A DNA stretch of 64,000 nt, taken from NCBI RefSeq assembly GCF_010183535.1, contig NC_071332.1, positions 9,982,001-10,046,000 on the forward strand, in the 5' to 3' direction. Numbering within the stretch: position 1 is the stretch's first letter; each line of letters begins with the position of its first letter. The stretch is from Caenorhabditis remanei. Taxonomy: Eukaryota; Nematoda; Chromadorea; Rhabditida; Rhabditidae. The notes under the pieces were generated by a model. The model was not told the DNA's origin. It saw only the letters and a program-made list of their open reading frames with translations, and did no database searches. Shown here piece after piece: positions 1 through 10,073 of this stretch. The position numbers and the translations under genes were made by a program.

Positions 1-1277
1 ACAAAGAAGAAAAAGATTCTCAAGATGATACTGCTAAAAAGCTGAAAATGAAGGACACTTCCAAGTTTACTATGAACAGTATTTTATCACCATTGGAAAG
101 TTTGGGTAAGTTTTTGTAGTAACTGATATCAAAAGACCAGTCATTTATCTCATTTCTCTATTTCTTTTTATTCTTTTCTCACCGAAAAACGGGAGAATTT
201 GAATCAAAAGCAATAATGGGGGTGAAGTGGTTGCTCGAAGAGTCTCTTCACTTCTTTCTCATTCTTTCTTATATTCTCACCAATTCGTTCGATTCCAGCT
301 CGTGTACAGCAACAACTACTAAAAATGGCGGCTGCACAGTCCGGATTTGTTGGAGGATCAGGTGGATCAAGTGCCAGTGCAAATGGATTTCCTTATGGGC
401 CTGCTCGTCTTGCAGCCAACTATTTCGGGGGACCAATTCCAGGGTTAGTGGCTATACGGAGATATATGAAGTCTCAAAATCAGGTTTAGGTATAACGGTT
501 CTCAAGGAAATTGGTATAATGGGAACGATGCTCGTTTTGCGGCAGCAGCAGCCTGTGAGTTTTTGTGCATATGATGCTATACGGTTCCTTGCTAACGATT
601 ATTCTTCATTTTTTATAGTACTCCCATGCACTATGGACCCAGTTCGCTCTGCTATAAATCATCAGTTTTCAATGAGTTCAATGAGTCAAAGAAGAAAAAG
701 GAGAGTATTGTTTAGTCAAGCACAAGTTTATGAACTGGAGAGAAGATTCAAGCAAGCAAAGTATCTGACGGCTCCAGAAAGAGAACAACTTGCCAACTCG
801 ATTCGGCTGACTCCAACTCAGGTATTCGTTAAGCGCTGAATTTTTAGTTTTGTATTTATCAAGTTCAGGTGAAGATATGGTTTCAAAATCATCGATACAA
901 ATGTAAAAGACAAGAAAAAGAAAAAGCAATGAGTGGATTAGGTCAGAGTGACGATGGAAGTTCACCTCCTCCTGGAGATGACGATGATGATGAGTAAGAT
1001 ATTTTTGTGTTTTCAATTACTGTTTTTATTTGCAGCAAGTATTCAATTGAAATGGATGATAAAGATGATGAAGAAGAAGCTACAAAACCTATCTTAAAGT
1101 CGAGTGGAGTTTTTGGAGTTAGTTTTCCATCCTTTTTAAATTTATAGTTTTCTGATGTTTCAGTTACCATATCCTGGGCCAGCAAATGCCGCAGCAGCTG
1201 CTGCCGCGGCGGCTGCTGCATTCAACTTCCCATTTTCGGCTCAAGGACCAAATCCAGCTTACTACATGAGGTGGTGA
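1..1277 (+). CDS. ceh-24: NK-2 class homeobox transcription factor, 5' end outside window
   Basis: Exons read as <3..105, 299..443, 490..554, 619..821, 869..993, 1036..1117 and 1164..1277, giving 278 residues without the N-terminus. The first exon ends in an NK-2 TN-like motif ([11 protein letters not shown]). The homeodomain spans the 4th and 5th exons ([12 protein letters not shown] ... [18 protein letters not shown]); Tyr in helix 3 (NHRYK) is diagnostic of the NK-2 class, which binds CAAGTG-type sites in the nucleus. An acidic run (GDDDDDE) and a polyalanine stretch follow. The symbol rests on NK-2 identity plus proximity to sel-10, recalled as the C. elegans arrangement; ceh-22 or ceh-27 are less likely on that ground. 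In C. elegans ceh-24 acts in pharyngeal and vulval muscle and some neurons (known, not visible here). Confidence 0.85.
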
Positions 1278-1954
1278 AATTTTTATTACAATTTCCTAAA
1301 CATCTGATTTTTACATTCTGATCTCATTGCTTCCTCGAATTTTCTAAAATAAAGATTTTTAACTTCTATTAACCTTTTTTCAAAAAAAAACGTTTGAAAA
1401 TCAGACAAAAAATTTTAGAAAGAACAAAATAAGAAAAAGGTCAGTTACGTTCCCTCACGAGGCAAACCTGAGAATGTGGGATAGGCAAGAGAATTGGGAA
1501 ATCAAAGCAAAGGGGATATGGGAAAAAAAAGAAAGAAGTGAAATTCAGCATCAGAACATGCAGAGCAAGCGGGAAGAAGGGTTGAAATTTGGTTATTTTA
1601 TTTATGTACAAGAAAAATATTGAATATGAAGAGGCAGAGAAAACTGAAAAAAAAAGGTTTGTTGTTGGAGGAACTCTTATTTTTTCTTGGCTTGTGTCAA
1701 TAGATATTAACTTTTCACTGTCAGCAGATATAACTTATATCGGAGGAGATGAAAATCTTTGGAAATTTGAATACTCGGTAGCCTCAAAAACATTAATATG
1801 TATGTTCTATTTCTAAGGTTAAGTAGTCGTATTTTTCTGAAAATATTTTTTACAAAACGTCAACCCACTGTATTTATCGAAAAGAATAGTTCAATTTCTC
1901 GGTTTGTATCGATATTTCTTCTTTGCTCCATTGTCTGGCGAAATGATTGGAATA
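1278..1954. other. Intergenic, convergent gene ends
   Basis: AT-rich DNA between the 3' ends of the homeobox gene (+) and the kinase (-). It should contain both 3'UTRs. I see no coding exon, RNA gene or repeat here. Confidence 0.5.
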
Positions 1955-4900
1955 TCAGTAAAATAAACAGAGCGTTCTGAAATGTTTAGTATTGTAAATA
2001 TACTCAATTATATTCATTATGTTACCTTGTTGCTTCTGAACGGGACTACGTCTCTGTGGTTCTTCATCATCAACCATCACTGCCATTCTATTTGTAGTCG
2101 TTCCAGGATTTGGAGGAGGAGTTGAAACTTTCTTTCGATTCAAATTCCCCAATTGTTGAGCTGAAAATTAGAATTCAGCACTGATTAGACGGAAGATTCA
2201 CTCACGTTCAGTTGCATAAACACTTCTGTCCTTTTTATCAGCTACTTGTGTTTCTAGACTATCTCCAGTTATCGTCGCAGTAGTTTCTGCCTCTGACACT
2301 TCTCTTGATTTCTTTCTTCTCAGTGCTTTCTGTTCTTTCAATTTCTTTGTTGCTGCTCGATCATACCTGAAAATAATCTCGATAGTGCTTGTATTTACAC
2401 CCCGAGGGGGCATGAGGGTGTTATGTAGAACACGCGTACATCCCAATAATAAATTAATAGACGTGATTTTCGTTTTATTTTAGAGTAGAATTTTCACGCG
2501 AAAATTTATAAAATATAAAATCATTTTCCTTGAATGAAAAAACACGGGCAGATAGAGCAGCGGTTAAAGCAGTTAAACGCAAAATAAACCACGCTGGTTC
2601 AATTCCTTCCAAATTTTTGTCCAATTTTATTCTTAGCACTCTGGAAGCAGTGATTACTTTAAAACAGGGACACCCTGAAGCTTGCTTTAGCCCCGCCCAT
2701 AGGCTTCAAACCCTGGAAGCAGTGATTACTTTAAAACAGGGACACCCTGGAGCTTGCTTTAGCCCCGCCCATAGGCTTCAAACCCTGGAAGCAGTGATTA
2801 CTTTAAAACAGGGACACCCTGGAGCTTGCTTTAGCCCCGCCCATAGGCTTCAAACCCTGGAAGCAGTGATTACTTTAAAACAGGGACACCCTGAAGCTTG
2901 CTTTAGCCCCGCCCATAGGCTTCAAACCCTGGAAGCAGTGATTACTTTAAAACAGGGACACCCTGGAGCTTGCTTTAGCCCCGCCCATAGGCTTCAAACC
3001 CTGGAAGCAGTGATTACTTTAAAACAGGGACACCCTGGAGCTTGCTTTAGCCCCGCCCATAGGCTTCAAACCCTGGAAGCAGTGATTACTTTAAAACAGG
3101 GACACCCTGGAGCTTGCTTTAGCCCCGCCCATAGGCTTCAAACCCTGGAAGCAGTGATTACTTTAAAACAGGGACACCCTGAAGCTTGCTTTAGCCCCGC
3201 CCATAGGCTTCAAACCCTGGAAGCAGTGATTACTTTAAAACAGGGACACCCTGGAGCTTGCTTTAGCTCGCCCATTAGCTATTTTTACAGCAATCCCTCC
3301 AAGCTTCTTTAACTGAAGGGCGCATAAGGAGCTGGGGGGGGGGGGGGCACAGAACTTTTTTTTCGGTGATTCCGAATCAGTGTGCTGAAAGAGGAGAAAA
3401 GTTCACACAATGTGTTAAATATGTGATTCATATGAGGGACCACTTTTCACCATTCTCTTAGGCTTAGGTTTCTTAGAAATTCGGAAAAAACTTGAAAAAC
3501 ACGGTTGTTTATCGTTTTTGTCAATTTTTTTTCCGAATTTCTAAGAAACCTAAGCCTAAGAGAAAGCTGAGGTAACAAAACAAGTGCCGTGAAGTCAATC
3601 CTTCTCGGCCGTTCTTTAGCATTCTCCTGCTAAAAATGGTGAGTAAAAGTAACGAGCATAATTTTGTTAACGTGATGCAATAAATGCCTAATAATCAGTA
3701 TACGAGAAAAATCACGCAGAAAATCTGAGATTTTGGAAAATCAAAATGACGTGAAGTTATAATAACCAAAAAATTGTAACTCAAATGTGACCGTTTGGAG
3801 AAATGGTTATCGTGGATGGATTAGAATCGAAAGGTTCTTGGTTCGATCCCGGCTGAATGCAATCGTCTTTTGTATTCGAGCTAGGAGTCTGCCAGTCCAC
3901 CCTCATGCCCCAGCCCCTGGGAAATTGAAACACCCCCATGCCCCCTCGGGTACGGATACGGGCGCGTAATCTCGAACTTTGAATAAATCATCATCAGGAA
4001 TACCATTCTGGAATCCATTTTTCTCCAGAAGTCGTGTTTCTGCTCACTGATAATCCTTCGGTAATTTTCCGAGAAATTTCTGAATACACTGGTGGTGTAT
4101 CGGTGCGAAGAACTCTGGCAATATCGATAACTGCGGCTGGAAATTCGGTTTGACGGTTTGGAATGTTTTTCAAGAATTCTCGTTTGGCCGTTGCCACTTG
4201 CTCGATTTTGTTGTTATTTCGCCACGGAAGTGGTTTCAATCTGAACAAATCAATAGATACGTCAACAGAATAATTGGCACTTACAGATCCACCAAAACGT
4301 AAAACCAAGATTCTGTATCCTGTTGGAATGAGGAATAAGAATTGGTATTCAACAAATCATGAGCTTCCAATGATAAAAACGGCATAGTGATTCCATCTGG
4401 TGGGCTTAATCTAGAGAAATAAAATGGCTCATTGGAGAATATTTGAACGAAACGAACGCAGAGTTCTTTCCAACTGAAATAGTGTCTCCATAGTCAATAA
4501 GGTACCAATGATCACGATTTTGATAACTCAAAACGATATTTGTTGGTTTTATATCACGATGGACGAGTTGTCGACGATGAAGAAACTGCAGGGAAGCCCC
4601 ATTGGAAATGAGATATTCTTCAGTATTAGCATACCTTAATTGCCAGAAATATTTCTTGTGCAATATGAAATGCGGATTGAACACTAAAGGCTCCTCCACC
4701 CATTTGTTCTCGACACTTTTCCAGATTCACATCATAAATATTAGTGACTGAAAATAGTTCATTTCTTTGAGAAGTGATTATGCCATCATACCATAAAACG
4801 GAACTCCAATCATTCTTCCATGATGATAAAGAGGCGGAATTCGTTGAGGAAGATCGTTCGTTTTCGACCACAATGTCTTCAGAACATTGATTTCTCTCTG

Positions 4901-5830
4901 AAATTAACAGTCAAGAACATTTCAAATAAATGAGTAAACTAACCGAAAGACGATTAATTATTTGACGACTTGATAGTTGTCTCAAACCAGTTTTCATCAT
5001 CAATCGCCCATTTCCAACCGACACAACATCATTACTGGGAATAAAGAATTGTCAGAAAACCCATAATTTCCAAAAACTAACTCCACAGCAGATTCGTTCT
5101 GCACCATATAGATTGCTGAAAAACGTCCCTCATCGTATTTCGTCAGAATCTTCAGACGAGACGTCTCCTTTTTATCGTAATCGTCAGTTCTAGAAAATTG
5201 GAATTTCAGATTTAAAGAAGTATGTGTAAATATACTTTTCAGCAATGATAATATAGTCCGTTGACTTCAATTCTGCTTGATTTTTGAGATAAACATCCAA
5301 TGTTTTGACAACGTCATTTGTTAAACTCGGATCAATTATCATATCTTTCCACTCAACTTCCAATAGTTTTCGGGCGAAATTCGGAGGGTCTTCTGGCTTT
5401 TTGATCAGTGCTCCGGTCATATGATACTGAAATAATTGACACAAAAAGAAAGAGATAGGCTTAAACTAGCTATTCAATGTTTCTCATGAATGAATATGTG
5501 CTCTATTGACAAACCTTTTTATCAATATTGGCTGCATCAATGGCTAACTTCGACTGAACCGCTTTCAACTGTTTCTGACTCTCATCTGAACTCTCTGATT
5601 CTTCGGAACTCGACGAATCTCTTGATCTCGAATTTCTCTTCCTCTTTTTATCTTTCTTCTTCTTTTTCTTTTTCTTTCCAGTCGTCTTTGTTTGAGTATT
5701 CGATCTCTTCTGATACTGTTTCTCTTTCTTCTTCTTCTCTGCTTTCTTCTTCTTTTTCTCGAACTTTTTCTTTATTAGATCCTGGAATTCACTGCTTAAA
5801 AACTCCCCTCATTCTTTCGCTTCTTACCAT
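1955..5830 (-). CDS. CK1-superfamily (TTBK/worm CK1-like) protein kinase
   Basis: Exons on the minus strand: 5828..5830 (ATG only), 5515..5781, 5236..5426, 5082..5189, 4944..5034, 4792..4897, 4635..4747, 4458..4585, 4285..4410, 4004..4240, 2206..2366 and 1955..2160, in total 578 residues. The N-terminus is almost all Lys/Glu followed by an Arg/Ser/Glu tract. The kinase domain shows a divergent nucleotide loop (KYDEGRFSAIY), a lysine strand (RLMMK), the catalytic loop HRDIKPTN, DYGD in place of DFG, and the CK1-type SLEAHD ... DTESWFYVLVDL ... LPW region. Catalytic Asp and metal Asp are kept, so activity is plausible. The C-terminal tail is basic. The last two exons are joined across a 1.6-kb intron; donor and acceptor phases fit (…IPEW|YDRAATKK), but an earlier stop at 3994 would be used without that splice. 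Worm CK1-like kinases are often germline-expressed; no role can be read here. Confidence 0.75.
2545..2610 (+). other. tRNA-like pol III box pair (tRNA-derived repeat head)
   Basis: A box-A-like stretch (TAGAGCAGCGGTTAAAGC) is followed about 30 bases later by a box-B-like GGTTCAATTCC at 2596-2606. The spacing suits a tRNA, but no convincing acceptor stem is seen, so a tRNA-derived repeat head is likelier than a tRNA gene. Confidence 0.35.
2641..3267. repeat. 72-bp minisatellite, 8.7 copies
   Basis: Near-perfect direct repeats of 72 bp begin at CTGGAAGCAGTGATTACTTT. The only visible variation is one A/G site per copy (CCTGAAGC versus CCTGGAGC), in the order A,G,G,A,G,G,G,A,G. The last copy breaks off after GCTTTAGC. 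Because 72 is a multiple of three, one frame stays open throughout and yields a 24-residue repeat; this is a by-product of the array and not evidence of a protein. Confidence 0.97.
3334..3347 (+). repeat. Homopolymer of 14 guanines
   Basis: Fourteen consecutive G on the + strand just beyond the minisatellite. Such tracts can form G-quadruplexes and in C. elegans need the DOG-1/FANCJ helicase for stable copying. Confidence 0.97.
3453..3564. repeat. Hairpin with telomere-like TTAGGC arms
   Basis: The arms at 3453-3490 and 3527-3564 are about 38 nt and almost perfectly complementary, with a loop of about 36 nt. Each arm carries CTTAGGCTTAGG, close to two units of the nematode telomere repeat TTAGGC. 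It resembles a small foldback element. Confidence 0.85.
3790..3862 (+). other. Second tRNA-like pol III box pair
   Basis: TGGAGAAATGGTT near 3796 resembles box A, and GGTTCGATCCC at 3840-3850 is a near-consensus box B. The stems pair poorly, so a tRNA relic or SINE head is more likely than a working tRNA. Confidence 0.4.
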
Positions 5831-6150
5831 TCGATTTTTCAATGAAGTTTACACCAATAATCAAATAAATCAAAATAAATTTATTTAGATTTGTAAAATT
5901 TGATAAACCTGTTGGAAAAAACTTTGGCCTATGAGAACACTTGAACTTTCAAAAAGGGTCTCACGTTCGGAGCAGAAAATTCAAAAATATTTACTATTTT
6001 AATGTCACGTTCAAGGGTATAACACGATCAAAACTAGCATAAAAAGAAAGGCTAGATTCTTAGAGTCAGGTCCGTATTATATCTTTCATATAAATTTTAA
6101 ACACGAGTTACACGAATAAGAAAACAACGAATTTATTCATGTATGTATTC
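5831..6150. other. Intergenic, kinase promoter side
   Basis: AT-rich spacer between two minus-strand genes, upstream of the kinase start and downstream of the stop at 6151. No distinct element seen. Confidence 0.4.
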
Positions 6151-7101
6151 TCAGATATTAGTAGATTTCACTGATTCTCGACCACTTTTATTAGAAGGCA
6201 TCCCAGGAGGTTTTGGAGTCATTCCATGAGGTGTCTTGTTCTCACTTTTCATTGTTTCTTCTTGAGTTGCTGCCAACTTTCTTTCTTTCAGAGATTTCTT
6301 CGAAGACTGTTTAACTGGAGCTGGTGTTTTCCGTTTGCTTTTATTAGGTGTCCTATTGGATATCGGTATTTCAGAATTGATCTGAAATATGTCATTTTGA
6401 GAATATTCCTCTTCAAAATTAGAAACCTTAGTGCTCTCTTCATCTTCTTTGTTCGGACTATCAACTGTATCACCTCCTGAATCATCTTTCGAACGGCATG
6501 TATCATGATTTCTGACCAGAAACACGAGACCAACATCATGCCAATGAACATGGATACTGGAACAATCTCTCTCAATCCATTATCTGATTTCAACTCACTC
6601 TTTCCATTTCTCAACTCTCTTTTCCAAAGCAGGTTCTCTTATTTCAGTTCGATATCTTTGTGGTGGATGCATCGGCAATTCCTCAACCAGTCGTCTCAAC
6701 TCCTCTTTACTTGTTCTATTCACAATTCGTCGACTTTGAATTTCAAGTTTTGGAAAGTATTGATTCGTTTTATGGCGTGTTGCTGCCTCTTTTGCTGCAT
6801 TTTCATCAGTACATCCACCTGGAAGTGTCGGTGTCAAAAGACGAACATTTGCCAGTGGATCCTCTTGTAATTCAACGGTTTGTACATTATCTTGAGTCTC
6901 ATCGTAATTTATATCCGATGGAATTTCCTGTTGATCCTCGATTGATGGTTTTACATTTTTTCTCGGTTGTTTTCGTGAACAAACTATCATTGAGATACTA
7001 GTCTAGAATATTCAAAATCAGAAGTAGTCTTCTTTAGTTGAACTTACGAGAAAAACAAGCAAACCATGACTTATCAAAAATTTGACTACATCAATCATCA
7101 T
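6151..7101 (-). CDS. Unrecognised protein with hydrophobic N-terminus and basic low-complexity tail
   Basis: Three exons (7048..7101, 6599..7002, 6151..6556) give 287 residues with consistent phases. Residues 1-25 are hydrophobic (VVKFLISHGLLVFLTSISMIV), like a signal peptide or membrane anchor. The rest is charged: a Thr/Pro segment (RLLTPTLPGG), a helical Glu/Arg region with a PMHPPQRY motif, an acidic middle and a Lys/Ser/Pro-rich C-terminus (MTPKPPGMPSNK). I recognise no family. The third exon also has a long open frame shifted by one (6288..6614) with a hydrophobic stretch, so its frame is the weakest part of the model. Its upstream neighbour is a Golgi-type sulfotransferase in the same direction, 127 bp away. 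Confidence 0.5.
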
Positions 7102-7227
7102 TAAACTTAAGGAATGAATAAGTACGGTTCGATTAAAGTTTTTATTAAACGAATATGTTTCAGTGTTCACTCGACTCGAAAATCAAGAGCAACTTTTTTC
7201 AAATGAAAATGCTTCCAGAACACGTAA

Positions 7228-8547
7228 TCAAATAAATCCTGAATGATTATATTTGAATTTTTGCATCATATGTATCAGTTTTTGATATTTCATATCTAAA
7301 TGCGATGTATCGAATTTGAAAATAAGATAATCGAAAAAGTAGATTTTGTGAAGATAATCTCGAACAATTGTGTCCTCTTCTACTTGTTTCTCCGCTTTCC
7401 TACGAGCACTCGTCTTGTGTGTTCCGTGAAATGTTTCACCGACTGGAAACATAAAAATCAAAATAATCGAGATTCGGGGTAACTTACACATTGATTCATT
7501 TGAGATCTTGGTAATTAGAACGTCTGAAACACCATTTGATTTCAATATTTCCGTTAATTCATTGATTGCAGACTGTCTTTGGTCATAATTAACACCAATT
7601 TTAATGAGATGATATTGAGATAATGTTTCTTGGAAGTTACAGTTCCTGAAAATGAATAAAAATAATTCAAGTTGAAATCAGAAACTTGAAAAATAATATT
7701 TTACCAAGAAATGGGAGCAGCATGTCTATCAACCAATGATGATGTTGATTCATCTGGATTCTTCTCATAACTTTTCAGGCTTTTGTATACATTTTTCACT
7801 ACACATCTCAAATCATCACCACAATTCCAACAGCCGTTATCACTGGAAATAGTAACTCTTTTCAATTTGAAAACACCAGGAATCACTTACTTTTTACATA
7901 TGTGGAGATAAAATGAGATGAATCTATCAAATGGGTCTCGAATGAATGCAAATTTGGTCAGATTAGGAATGCCTTCTACATTGTTTTGAGGAATGTGGAA
8001 ATGTGTATCTTTGTGAGAACAAACTCTGAAACAGTACATTTTTCTCTTGCTCTAAGTTGCGAGATATACCTTTCAGACATCCACGTGTCATTTAATGATC
8101 TATTCTGGTTCTGAAACTCTGTTTCATTATGTAATAAACACATGATATTAATTAAAAGTTGTGACATGGATTTTCGAATTCCACATGATAATATGCCATA
8201 TTTTGGAGCAATCTGAAAAAAAAACAGTTTGAAACAGTATTAAGACAACATTCTCACAAATAAATCTGATCTGATTTTGATGTATGGCAAGATGAAGTCG
8301 GAAGTTAAATTCTTTTCTGAAACTAAAAAACCTTAGAATACCACGTTGTTTATTCAAACCTCTATATTGTTTTACTTGTTCTGTGAACCCATAATAATAA
8401 ATAAGAACCAAAAAATTAATAGCGAACGCTCGTAGAATAATCCTCCGTTTGAATCTGAAAAATTAAAAATATTGGAAAATTTTGGTGTTTTCCAGGAATG
8501 GTAGAGTTACTGTAGATTGTTGTGATGTCTTACCTCTCTTCAGACAT
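7228..8547 (-). CDS. Nematode carbohydrate sulfotransferase family, type II Golgi enzyme
   Basis: The minus-strand start at 8547 gives a short cytoplasmic end (MSEERFKRR) and one membrane anchor (AFAINFLVLIYYY). The lumenal part follows the worm sulfotransferase pattern: IAPKYGILSCGIRKSMSQLL holds the 5'-phosphosulfate loop for PAPS, and FAFIRDPFDRFISFY is the 3'-phosphate-binding motif. Cys-rich CWNCGDDLRCVV, RHAAPISWNCNF and the C-terminal KIYFFDYLIFKFD are also typical of this expanded family, which should move sulfate from PAPS to glycan hydroxyls. The first exon is 14 nt (8534..8547); introns fall after each motif block. The stop is at 7228. No break is seen. The natural acceptor glycan is unknown. 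Confidence 0.85.
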
Positions 8548-10073
8548 CCTAACAACTTTCAAATCTTTAAGCAAAAACAGTTGTCCTCCGTTAAATTCGG
8601 TCATCGTCGGATAATTATAAGATCTTTTTGAGTGTCAAACAAAATGAAAAGCACTGTTTGATATGTGAATGGGGAGGGTACAAATAGGAAAAGAACATCC
8701 GTGTGCGCGTCGTTTGAAAATGCAAACATTTCCAGAGAATTGGTGGAAAAAAGAGATGAAGATCACTGACAAACATAGTACATCTGTAGATACATCAAAT
8801 ACAGATTAGTGATCAACCAATCGAAAAGCAGGTGTACGATAGGAGAGTTGAATCCGAATGGACTCTTGTTATATACAGGAAATTGAAAGATACAGTGTAT
8901 AGCTTGAGAATAGATTAAAGTTTTCAGTTTCAGTTTAAACAGATTGTTTGTTGGAATCTCTTTTGGATTACTGTAGCTTGCATATGTGGAGTTTCTTGAT
9001 GTTGTACAAACTACAATTGTCAGAGTGTAACAAACATGATCCGTTGACTTTCATTCAATCTCCAATCCCTAAGCCAATTCTCCATTTTTCCAACCGAATT
9101 GTCTATGTCTCATTCCCTCTCGAACCTCCGGAACACATCGCATTTCCTCGTAATACCCAGACACAAATGAGTTTGTATTATAAAAACAAGAGCCGCAGCA
9201 TCAATGAAAAGAGAGTAAAGTGACTCAATCGGTGTTTTTCAGATGGACGCTCCATTTGCCTGGGAAAAAGAAGAGAAAAAGAACAAAACAACAGAGATGT
9301 ATCATAATATTTGAAGGTATTTCCTTTGGGTATTGTGGACAGAATGTTTCCGAAATAAGGCATGTCAGTCACAAACATGTATATTTTACCATAACATTAA
9401 CTGGCTATGGTCACAGATGGCTCGATTTCGAGGACATTTCAATTTCTTAGTGTTGCTTTGATGTCTAATTTTCAATTATATTTCAAAAAAAATCTTTAGA
9501 AGAAGAGAGGGCGCGCTTTTCTTCAACTTACATATTTTCTACCTTCTCATCTGTTTTTGTGGACTTTTTTTAGTGCGATTTTGTTTAGTTAAGATACTTG
9601 TGAAGCATCATTGTTCCTAATACATTTTAATTCATACATTTGGTCGACTGACACATGGAACAAAATCCACAATCCAGCTGTCGTTGGTTGGTCAGAAGTG
9701 GTCATGGAACACCTGCTGAATTTCTCTTCACGCGATAGAATCGTTCGATTAGTCAATATAATTAACTTCTTTTTTTCATAATGTTGTTTAGCTGCATTAA
9801 GGTTAGTAGAACAATCCAATTTCGCGAACAGTCTTTGACAGAAAACTCTAATTTGAACAACCGCCGTTTTGGGTCGCTAAACATGCCAACGGTCCCTTTG
9901 GCGCACTCACGGTTTTTCTTTGCGCAAAACTCGTGTCGAAGTCGCAGCTTTTCGCCGTTTTTCTTTAAGTTTCTCACGGCAGTCATGGTTCAATCGATTT
10001 TCAAGTTTTATTATCGGGTTGTTATCAGCAACTTGAAACCTATTTTTGAATTGAATTCGTAATTTTCAGTCAT
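8548..10073. promoter_or_regulatory. Divergent intergenic region, sulfotransferase and sel-10 5' sides
   Basis: About 1.5 kb between divergent genes, holding the promoters of both. Open stretches at 8948..9223 and 9781..10062 lack good splice or family support. No repeat or RNA gene was recognised. Confidence 0.5.
10060..10069 (+). promoter_or_regulatory. Probable trans-splice acceptor of sel-10
   Basis: TAATTTTCAG ends four bases before the chosen ATG at 10074. With no matching upstream coding exon, this fits spliced-leader addition. Confidence 0.5.

Larger units (their letters stand above)
2401..3950. mobile_element. Composite insertion in kinase intron bounded by imperfect inverted repeats
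   Basis: A GC-rich motif (CCCGAGGGGGCATGAGGGTG) at 2401-2422 recurs inverted, with one mismatch, at 3929-3950. Between them lie a tRNA-like box pair, a 72-bp minisatellite, a 14-G tract, a telomere-like hairpin and a second tRNA-like box pair. No transposase is visible, so this would be non-autonomous. The segment makes up nearly all of the kinase's longest intron. The family is unknown, and the inverted repeats could be coincidental parts of two separate repeats. Confidence 0.5.

Noticed and set aside
2641..3267. CRISPR-like array
   Set aside because: Repeats are directly adjacent without unique spacers, and the genome is eukaryotic.
2530..3312. 260-residue open frame with a 24-residue repeat
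   Set aside because: It is produced by a 72-bp minisatellite in an intron, on the strand opposite the host gene, with no conserved start, splice sites or family.
5490..5888. Serine-rich open frame on the + strand
   Set aside because: It is the antisense of the kinase's Lys/Glu-rich exon.
9781..10062. Open frame just upstream of sel-10
   Set aside because: Low-complexity basic composition, not in frame with sel-10, and separated from it by a likely trans-splice acceptor.
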